A stretch of DNA of 16,183 bases from CAZOWW01 sp964583765 (lineage in GTDB: Bacteria; Actinomycetota; Actinomycetes; Actinomycetales; Kineosporiaceae): positions 1-16,183 of the forward strand of contig CAZOWW010000126.1 of assembly GCA_964583765.1 (NCBI GenBank). Direction: 5' to 3'. The notes under the pieces are model-generated. The model ran no database searches. It was not told the DNA's origin and saw only the letters and a list, made by a program, of their open reading frames with translations. Of this stretch, positions 1 to 6,500 are shown in pieces. Each line of letters begins with the position of its first letter. Position 1 is the first letter of the stretch. Position numbers and translations under genes: made by a program.

Positions 1-937
1 CCGGCGAACCATGGCGGGGCAGGAGTTCGCCGTAGCCGACATTGGCACGACCGTCACCGATCGGGAAGGACCACGCGTAGGAGGGCCAGGCCACCCGCTG
101 GGCCACCCGATCGGCGTGCTCGGCCTCGTCCCGCGCACCAGTGGGGACGCCCTGCGCTTCGGCGACGGAGCTGGGCGTGCTGGCCGGATCGGCGGTCGCA
201 CCGGCAGGGCCTGCGGGCGTTTCGGTGGGGCCGGGGGTCGCCGAGACCGGCACCAGACCGCCGCGGGCGAAGACGATCACTGCTTCGTCGGCCAGGTCCG
301 GGGTCACGGGCGCGTAGCCACGCAGGGCGATCGCCGTCGTTCCCGGCCGCTGGGCGTGCAGGCCGAGCGCCGACCGGACCACGGAGTGGGCGCCGTCCGC
401 CCCGATCACCACGCGAGCCCGGATCGTTCCGTCGAGGAGCACGCCTCCCCCGCCGTCGAGCACCTCCACCGAGCGCACCCGGTGCCGGCGGACCTGTACC
501 CCTCGCTCCCGGGCAGCGTTCAGCAGCCGGGCATCGAACTCGACCCGTGGCACGACATGGGTGGCGCCCCCCGCCGAGCCCACCGCCCAGGGCCCGCCGA
601 CGAAGCCCAGGCGCAACTCGTTCACCTCGGGCAGGTCGTCCAGCAGGCCCCTCACGCCGAGCCGCTCCAGCACGTCGAGCGCCTGTGGGGCGACGCCGTC
701 GCCGCAGGTCTTGTCGCGGGGGAAGTCGCACCGGTCCACGAGCAGCACCCGGGACGACGAGTGCGCCCGCCGTGCCGCGATGGCCGCACAGGCGCCGGCC
801 GGTCCGCCCCCGACGACGACCACGTCCCAGAACTCCGTGGGGGACTCGGACGGCGCGGCCTCCACCGCAGCGGATTCACCGATCGGGGCCGTCGGCTCCG
901 GGGCAGGACGGGATGGCACGGATTCGCGGGAGGTCAC
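1..937 (-). CDS. FAD-dependent oxidoreductase, geranylgeranyl reductase family (3' end missing)
   Basis: This is a flavoprotein of the geranylgeranyl-reductase/aromatic-hydroxylase superfamily, which reduces isoprenoid double bonds or oxidises small molecules. Seen: the Rossmann motif GGGPAG at residues 43-48, the family motif DRCDFPRDKTCGDG soon after it, the second FAD motif GADGAHSVVR, and YAWSFPIGDGRANVGYG near the window edge, which is diagnostic of geranylgeranyl-reductase-like enzymes. The C-terminus lies outside the window. The GTG at 937 overlaps the TGA of the upstream MFS gene as GTGA, which implies translational coupling; an in-frame GTG at 919 is the alternative start. About 45 residues (roughly 232-278) form a Pro/Ala/Thr/Gly-rich insert just before the conserved YAWSFP block, where relatives have a short loop. 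In actinomycetes such enzymes include menaquinone reductases, but the substrate cannot be assigned here. Confidence 0.85.
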   Translation of the reverse strand, partial: MTSRESVPSRPAPEPTAPIGESAAVEAAPSESPTEFWDVVVVGGGPAGACAAIAARRAHSSSRVLLVDRCDFPRDKTCGDGVAPQALDVLERLGVRGLLDDLPEVNELRLGFVGGPWAVGSAGGATHVVPRVEFDARLLNAARERGVQVRRHRVRSVEVLDGGGGVLLDGTIRARVVIGADGAHSVVRSALGLHAQRPGTTAIALRGYAPVTPDLADEAVIVFARGGLVPVSATPGPTETPAGPAGATADPASTPSSVAEAQGVPTGARDEAEHADRVAQRVAWPSYAWSFPIGDGRANVGYGELLPRHGSP

Positions 938-2382
938 CGCACCAGCATGGCTCCCGCCGTGCCGTCACCACCCACCCGGTCCTGCCTCTCGGGCCGCAGA
1001 CGCAACGTGCACAGCATTCCCGCCAACGCGATCAGCGCGATTGCCGGCGCTGCAGGCATCTGCCCGGCCAGGGCCCCCGTGCCGAGGACCGCCGCGCTCT
1101 GGACGGCGTAGAGGCCGGTCATCGCGGTGCCGAACACCGCCGCCGCACAGTCCTCGGGCACCGCCGCCGCGAAGGCCGCCCGGGCCGGGATCTGGAACGC
1201 CGAGCACCCTCCGGCCAGGGCGAACAGGACCAGGCTGGGGCCCAGAGTCGGCGTGGTCACCACGGCGAGCAACGGCACCGTGCCGAGGATCGCCATCGGC
1301 CACATGGCCCGCGCCCGGGTGGCGGGTGTCACGAATCGTCCCAGCAGGAGGGCGCCGATCACATTGCCGCCCGCGGCTGCGGCCATGACCAGGCCGACCT
1401 GCGCCGGTCCCCCGCCCAACTGCGCCACATAGGCGGGTGCGACCGCTTCGGGCGCGATCACGTAGGCGGCCCCGACCATCGCGAGCAGCAGAGGCCGCCG
1501 CAACCGTGGATCCCGCGCCACCGTCCGGGCCGCGGCGAGCGCGTCACCGACGGCACTCGGCTCCGGCTCCCGTGCCGCCTCCCGTGCCGGTCGCCGACCG
1601 AGCTCTGCTCCCGGTTCGTCTCCCGGTTCCTGGCCTGGTTCCTGGCCCGGTTCGTCTCCCGGTTCCTGGCCCGCCGGTGTCCGTCGCCTCGGCGCAGGAC
1701 GGTCCTGCAGACCGGCGCCCAACAGGGCGGCGGAGCCGAGGAAGCTGAGCGCGTCCAGGGCGAGGGCACTGTGGCTGCCGACCAGCGCCACGACGAGTCC
1801 ACCGGCGACGAAGCCGCCCAACTGCAGGCTCTGGTGAACGATCTGTCGGGCCGCACTCGCCACCACGTAGCGCTCGCCGTCCAGGATCCGCGGCAGCAGG
1901 GCCCCGGACACCGCCTCGAACGGAGGCGCGAGCCAGGCCGTGACGAACACGGCCACCGCCAGCACAGGCAGGGACACACCGCGCAGCGACGCCACCCCGA
2001 TCACGACGGCCCGGATCAGATCGCAACTGACCAGGACCCGACGGGGCGAGAACCGCCCGGCCCAGGCAGACAAGACGGGCCCACCGAGCAGCCACGGCAG
2101 GTACGTGGCCGCGTAGCCCAGACCGGCCAGCAGCGGGGAGCCCGTGCGGGCATAGACCAGGACGGCCACCGCCACGGCCGCGATCTGGTCGCCGGCGGTC
2201 GAGATGGTCTCCGCGAGGAACAGGGACCGGAACTCCCGCTCCGCCAGCACCGCGCCGAAGGTGATCGGCAGGGTGCGGCGGCGCGCGGCGGGACGGACGG
2301 GACGACGGTGTGCAGGTCCTGCACGAGCTCGGAGGGGTCTACCGAGCCGCCCACGAACGGCGGGTGCGCGCTCAAGATCCAC
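934..2382 (-). CDS. MFS transporter (EntS/MFS_3-like exporter)
   Basis: This is a probable proton-driven efflux transporter in the cytoplasmic membrane. Seen: an N-terminal stretch AEREFRSLFLAETISTAGDQ followed by alternating hydrophobic segments, the motif LDALSFLGSAALL typical of the enterobactin-exporter-like MFS group, and a second hydrophobic half, consistent with about 12 membrane helices. The loop between the halves is expanded by GQEP/GDEP tetrapeptide repeats (about residues 238-258). The start is uncertain. GTG 2382 is preceded by GGAAGG about 11 nt upstream, but residues 1-37 are Arg-rich and look untranslated or frameshifted. GTG 2250 (residue 45), just before LAEREF, is an alternative. 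The gene overlaps the downstream flavoprotein gene by 4 nt, so the two are probably one operon. The substrate is unknown. Confidence 0.85.
   Translation of the reverse strand: MDLERAPAVRGRLGRPLRARAGPAHRRPVRPAARRRTLPITFGAVLAEREFRSLFLAETISTAGDQIAAVAVAVLVYARTGSPLLAGLGYAATYLPWLLGGPVLSAWAGRFSPRRVLVSCDLIRAVVIGVASLRGVSLPVLAVAVFVTAWLAPPFEAVSGALLPRILDGERYVVASAARQIVHQSLQLGGFVAGGLVVALVGSHSALALDALSFLGSAALLGAGLQDRPAPRRRTPAGQEPGDEPGQEPGQEPGDEPGAELGRRPAREAAREPEPSAVGDALAAARTVARDPRLRRPLLLAMVGAAYVIAPEAVAPAYVAQLGGGPAQVGLVMAAAAGGNVIGALLLGRFVTPATRARAMWPMAILGTVPLLAVVTTPTLGPSLVLFALAGGCSAFQIPARAAFAAAVPEDCAAAVFGTAMTGLYAVQSAAVLGTGALAGQMPAAPAIALIALAGMLCTLRLRPERQDRVGGDGTAGAMLVR
1611..1670 (-). repeat. 12-nt coding tandem repeat, five units, in the MFS central loop
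   Basis: Five consecutive 12-nt units (plus-strand type CCGGTTCCTGGC, with variants CCGGTTCGTCTC and CTGGTTCCTGGC) encode GQEP/GDEP tetrapeptides on the minus strand. The unit length preserves the reading frame. The block lies in the cytosolic loop between the two MFS halves, where length change should be tolerated. Confidence 0.85.
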
Positions 2383-2426
2383 GCGGGGGTCGTCCTTCCG
2401 GGAACGCGGGAACAGGGCAGGTGGCC

Positions 2427-2474
2427 GCCAGGAACGGGGCTCCGGTCACTGCCAGAAACGGGGCTCCGGTCACC
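2427..2474. repeat. 24-nt tandem duplication
   Basis: Two adjacent 24-nt copies, 2427-2450 and 2451-2474, share the core AACGGGGCTCCGGTCAC and differ at two positions. On the minus strand one frame reads as two TGAPFLA(V/A) octapeptides, but that frame has no ribosome binding site and runs into the MFS start. I therefore treat the duplication as intergenic. Confidence 0.8.
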
Positions 2475-2748
2475 GCCGGGAGCGATGTGGACGCCGGTGG
2501 GGACGGGATGGCCCGTGGCGCGGGCAGGAAGTTATCCGGATCCCCCCGCCGGGACACAGGGGGTTCCGGCGCGGTCAGGCTCGAGAGACGGCAACCTCAC
2601 CCGTCTGTCCCCCGTCGACCACCGTCCGTGGACACAGCTCACGGACCTGCCGTCGAGCAGGAGGAGGAGCCGCGGTGACGCGAAGGGATGCGCCCCGACC
2701 TGCCACCGCACCGATGCCCGTCCCGGGAGCCGCCGCCGGGTGGACGGA

Positions 2749-2817
2749 GATCGGAACACGGCCGGGCTCACCGTGATCGGAACACGGCCGGGCTCACCGT
2801 GATCGGAACACGGCCGG
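2749..2817. repeat. 26-nt tandem repeat with internal dyad (2.7 copies)
   Basis: Two full 26-nt units (2749-2774, 2775-2800) and a 17-nt partial third (2801-2817) begin with GATCGGAACACGGCCGG. The unit length is not a multiple of three, so it is non-coding. At each junction the repeat creates a dyad CCGTG-ATCGGAA-CACGG, at 2771-2787 and 2797-2813. Stacked identical dyads are the layout of tandem operator sites. The only possible targets are the MFS operon about 390 nt away and the divergent locus to the right. Confidence 0.8.
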
Positions 2818-3045
2818 CGGGTGCCTCGGGGAATTGCGAGACGTTCTCAAAGCCCCGCACCCGACTGCGGCGCAATATCCGGTTCGTTCGGATCACGGAT
2901 GATTCATCGCGATATCAGGAGAACGATGTCGATGATCGCGGTACGGCTCGCTGCGAGGCGGTGCGGGGCACTCAGGCGCCGCACCGCCGGGCGTGCTGAT
3001 GCCGGACGTGACCGCTCCGGGGCACCCCGAGGCACCCCGGACGGC

Positions 3046-3102
3046 TCACCACTTGGTGCCGCGTGCCCACTTCGTACCGCGGTTCCACTTCGTGCCATGC
3101 AT
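3046..3102 (-). CDS. RGTKW-repeat micropeptide A (18 aa)
   Basis: I do not recognise this as a named family. The open frame starts at ATG 3102, with GAGG 8 nt upstream, and ends at TGA 3046. It encodes Met-His followed by three GTKW blocks joined by N-R and A-R, so the peptide is essentially (RGTKWx)3. It is strongly cationic, with three Lys, two Arg, one His and three Trp in 18 residues. There is no signal peptide, no membrane segment and no Cys. It is a paralogue of micropeptide B, one repeat unit shorter, and the two share similar upstream sequence (ATTCCCGA followed by a GAG-rich stretch). The antisense strand has an open frame but poorer coding statistics. The smallness of the frame is the main reason for caution. 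Confidence 0.55.
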   Translation of the reverse strand: MHGTKWNRGTKWARGTKW

Positions 3103-3193
3103 GACGAGCGCCTCATTTCGGGAATTTTCGGCTGGGGAATTTCGAGACGAGCTGCGGCACCCGGTCACGATCCGCTCCGGGTCCTCCGCCAGG

Positions 3194-3268
3194 TCACCAC
3201 TTGGTGCCGCGTGCCCACTTCGTACCGCGTGCCCACTTCGTGCCACGGTTCCACTTCGTGCCGCGCAT
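3194..3268 (-). CDS. RGTKW-repeat micropeptide B (24 aa)
   Basis: The frame runs from ATG 3268 to TGA 3194, with a good Shine-Dalgarno sequence GAGGAG (3275-3280) exactly 6 nt before the ATG. The product is Met followed by four RGTKW blocks separated by N, A and A, a perfect six-residue (18-nt) periodicity with four Trp, four Lys and four Arg in 24 residues. The units differ only at silent third positions (CGC/CGT, GGC/GGT, ACG/ACC) apart from the N/A linker, which suggests that the peptide sequence is conserved. It lies 91 nt upstream of paralogue A on the same strand, probably in one transcript, and is divergent from the SARP-NB-ARC-TPR regulator. Its role is unknown; a signal, a modified peptide, an antimicrobial or a leader peptide are all possible. 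Confidence 0.6.
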   Translation of the reverse strand: MRGTKWNRGTKWARGTKWARGTKW

Positions 3269-3290
3269 CACAATCTCCTCGGGAATACAG

Positions 3291-3305
3291 GGACCGTGTC
3301 GGTCC
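3291..3305. promoter_or_regulatory. Perfect inverted repeat GGACCG-N3-CGGTCC before micropeptide B
   Basis: A 6-bp perfect dyad with a 3-nt centre lies 22 nt upstream of the micropeptide B start, immediately before its Shine-Dalgarno sequence. It could be an operator or a small hairpin in the 5' leader. Its position is suggestive, but its function is inferred. Confidence 0.4.
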
Positions 3306-3403
3306 TTCGGGTTCGGGTGGCTTCCACGGATCTCGAGGGGGAGGATCCGTTCTGGTCGACCTCGCCCCGCCGGGTGGGAAGTCACCCAGCGGAGCGAGCC
3401 GGT

Positions 3404-3425
3404 TGGCCCGCCCCGTGGCGGGCCA
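3404..3425. promoter_or_regulatory. Strong hairpin TGGCCCGCC-N4-GGCGGGCCA in the divergent intergenic region
   Basis: A perfect 9-bp stem with a CCGT loop lies between the start of micropeptide B (3268) and the start of the SARP regulator (3540). No U-run follows on either strand, so it is not a classical terminator. It may structure the 5' leader of the minus-strand transcript or insulate the two divergent units. Confidence 0.45.
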
Positions 3426-3435
3426 CGTCCATACC

Positions 3436-3479
3436 TTCACGCTCCGTGAATTCGTTCCGCTGAAGGTCTGCTTAAGACC
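3436..3479. promoter_or_regulatory. Putative operator cluster upstream of the SARP-NB-ARC-TPR regulator
   Basis: Three motifs are packed together. A perfect dyad TTCAC-GCTCC-GTGAA occupies 3436-3450. An abutting near-copy, TTCGTTCCGCTGAA (3451-3464), makes a direct repeat of about 15 nt. A second dyad GGTCT-N5-AGACC occupies 3465-3479. SARP regulators bind tandem direct repeats near their promoters, so autoregulation is plausible. A divergent promoter for the micropeptides may share this region. I see no convincing -10/-35 pair. Confidence 0.4.
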
Positions 3480-3539
3480 GGGGAGAGATCGCTGAATGTC
3501 ACCTGAAGATCGCCGACACGCCCTACGGTGGGCGGCGTG

Positions 3540-6500
3540 ATGGCAGGGCAGGAGCTCGCCGCGCGGGTGGAGATCCGCGTCCTGGGACCTCTTGAGGTCC
3601 GGGTTGACGGCATCGAGGTCACGGTCGGTGGCCGTCGTCCCCGGGCTCTGCTCGGCGTGCTGGCGATCTCGGCCGGAAGCGCGGTGTCAACGGACCGGCT
3701 CGCCGAGCTGCTGTGGGGCGAGGACCCGCCTGCCTCGGTGACCAATGCGCTCCAGGTCTACGCATCCAACCTCCGCCGGGCGATCACACCCGAAGGATCG
3801 CCGTCCCTGCTCGTCTCGCAGTCCGGCGGGTACTGCCTGCGCGTTCCGGCCGAGGCGGTGGACGCACTGCGTTTCGACCGGACATGTCACCTGGGGCGCG
3901 AGCAGCTGACGAACGGCCGACCCGACCTCGCCGTCCAGACCCTGCGCGCCGCCCTGGACCTCTGGCGAGGCCGGCCGCTGCCGGACCTTCGACCACAGAC
4001 CAGCGCGGACGCCGTGGTGACGCGCCTCGAGGAGTCACGCCTGGCGGCCCTGGCCGACCGCATCGACGCCGAAGCCGCCCTCGGCCGGTACGCGCACCTC
4101 GTGCCCGAGCTCGAGGAGCTCGTGGCCCTGCACCCGCTGAACGAGCGATTCGTCGGACAACTGATCACGGCGCAGTACCACAGCGGACAGCAGGCGGGCG
4201 CCCTCGGCACGTACACCGCGGCCTCGCAGCGGCTGTCCGACGAGTTGGGGGTGGACCCGAGTCCCGCGTTGCGGGCCCTGCACCGCCAGGTGCTGCGACA
4301 GGAACTGCGCCCCGCCCGGCCGCCCGTCGCCCCCGACATCGCAGGACCGGCACCGGGAGTCACCGGCGGAACAGCACCGGGAGGAGACCTCGGAGCCCCG
4401 CCGGGAGGACTCGCCGGAGCGTCACCAGGGCCGCAGGCCGCCACGGCACTCGCCCCGGGACTGATCCCCGGGAGGCCGCCCGAGGCGGATCCCGGCCCGA
4501 GCGCACCCGGGACTCCGCTCTCGATGCCGGATCTCGCCCTCTCCAGGACCGCCGACCCGGCAACAGCGGGCCCAGCGACCGCGAGCCCAGCCACGGCGGG
4601 CCCGGACGGCGCCCTCGGGAGCACACCGCCGCCGTCACCGGGGCGCGCGAGGAGCCACCGCACGGAACTGCGTCGCCCCCGCACCCCGCTGATCGGGCGT
4701 CAGGAGGAGCTCCGGCAGGCGCTCGCCCTGCTCGCGGACCCGTCGGTGCGGCTGCTCACCGTGGTCGGGCCGGGGGGAACGGGCAAGACCCGATTCGCCC
4801 TGGAGGTGGCCCAGGCCCTGAACGCCCCGGTGGTGCCCCTGGCCGCGGTCGCCGAACCGGCGGACGTACTGCCCGAGGTGTGCCGGGCGCTCGGGGCGGT
4901 TCCGGACCGTGCCGACGAGCCGGCGGTGAACGTGGCGGCGGCTGCGCTGGCGGGTGGGGCACGCCTCCTGGTCCTGGACAACCTCGAACACCTGCTCAGG
5001 GACGACGAACCGCTGATCGAGCTCGACGACCTGCTCGACCAGGCCGAGGACCTCACCCTGCTCTGCACCAGCCGCACCGTGCTGCGCCTGCGCGGGGAAC
5101 ACGTCCTCGCCCTGCCGCCCCTCCCCGTCCCCCAGGTCGGTTGCGATCCCGACCCCGAAGAGATGCTGCGCTCGGACGCGGTCCGTCTCTTCCGCGACCG
5201 GGTGCGGGCCGTGCAGCCCGGCTTCGAGATCACCCCGGGCAATGCCGAGGCGGTCGCCAGTGTCTGCCGCATGGTGGACGGCCTGCCCCTGGCGCTGGAG
5301 TTGGCCGCCGCCCGCGTGCGGACCCTGCCACCGGAACAGCTCGCCCGGCGAATGGGCAACCGCCTGTCCCTGCTCACCGGCGGGGCCCGCGACCTGCCCG
5401 ATCGGCACCGGAGCATGCGGGCCGCCCTCGACTGGAGCGCCCGGCTGCTGGAACCGGTCGAGTTGTGGCTCTTCGCTCAGCTGGGCATCTTCGTCGGCGG
5501 ATGCACCCTCGAGGCGGCTGAGTCCGTGTGCACCGTGGACGACGGACTCCCGGACGCTACCGCCGGCCGGCCGGCCACGCCGTTCTCGACGGCCTCCCCG
5601 GCCTGGCCGGCCGCCCCCACCGATCCGCTCTGGCCAGCCCTGACCGCCTCATCGCCGCTGCCGTCCCCACCGGCCACGCCGTTCTCGACCCCCACCCCGG
5701 CCACGCCGCCCGCGTCGGCTCCGGGTCTCGACCTACCCCCGTGGTACCCGATCGGCCAGGGGGCGGACGCCGATGTCATCGACGTCGTGGAACGACTGGT
5801 GGACAAGAGCCTGGTGGTCCCGGACAGCTCGGGACGGCTGTCGATGCTCGAGACGGTGCGGGAGTACGCCGCGGGAGTGCTCAGCGCACGCGCCGACGTG
5901 CACCCCGAGTCGGTGCGGGCCCTGCGCCGTCGGCACGCGCAGTACTACGCACAGCTCGCGGCGCAGCTCGGACCGGCCTGGCGCGACGCGGACCCCGTGC
6001 GGCGGGCGATGCTGGAGCAGGAGACGGCCAACCTCACCGCCGCCCTGCACCATGCCCGGGACGACGCGGACGGCGACCTGCTCGGCCAACTGATCGTGAA
6101 CCTGCTCGACTACTGGTTCTTCTCCGGGCAACTCGCCCAGGCCAGCCGATGGTTCGAGATCGCCCGCAACGCTCCCGTGCCCGGCCCTCTCCGCACGCGC
6201 CTGGTGTTGTCGCGGGCGAACTTCGCCCTGGTTCAGGGAGACCCGGCGCAGGCCCAGGAGATCTTCCAGGCCGCGCACGCGGAGGCTGCCCTGCTCGGCG
6301 ACATCCGCGTGGTCGCGCGGGTCCTGCGCGGGCTGGCGGTCGCGCACCGGTACGCCGGAGCGCTCTCCGAGGCGCTGGAGGACCTGGACGGCGCCATCGC
6401 CGCAGCCACCGTGGCCCGATCCCCCGCCATTCCTGAGCTGGAGAACGAGCGCGCGGAGGTGCTCTTCGAACTCGGGCGCACCGAGGAGGCGGTCCCGGTC

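Larger units (their letters stand above)
2383..3045. other. 663-bp intergenic region with tandem repeats, no convincing gene
   Basis: This stretch lies between the MFS start and the first micropeptide gene. It holds the 24-nt duplication at 2427-2474, the 26-nt repeat at 2749-2817 and an AT-richer patch around 2870-2935 with a small palindrome (GATGA-T-TCATC, 2898-2908). Open frames on both strands lack the strong third-position G/C bias of the neighbouring genes. The promoter of the MFS-flavoprotein operon should lie here unless that operon is read through from the micropeptide genes. I could not identify it with confidence. Confidence 0.6.

Noticed and set aside
2372..2557. Small minus-strand frame (61 codons) with octapeptide repeats overlapping the MFS start
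   Set aside because: No ribosome binding site before its GTG and no homology I recognise; kept only as a note on the 24-nt duplication.
547..2802. A 751-codon plus-strand frame across the MFS gene and intergenic region
   Set aside because: Arg/Pro/Gln-rich shadow without domains; the minus-strand MFS and flavoprotein frames explain the region.
2749..2817. CRISPR array
   Set aside because: The 26-nt units are directly adjacent with no spacers and there are no cas genes.
3046..3268. Streptide-like or other radical-SAM RiPP cluster
   Set aside because: The Lys-Trp content is suggestive but there is no leader peptide, no radical SAM enzyme and no peptide exporter beside it; the MFS gene downstream is not specific evidence.
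2926..3495. Plus-strand frame with AGGAG just before ATG 2926, antisense to both micropeptides
   Set aside because: Third-position G/C is much lower than in neighbouring genes and the product is Arg-rich without a domain. The repeat variation is silent in the minus-strand frame but not fully in the plus-strand repeat frame.
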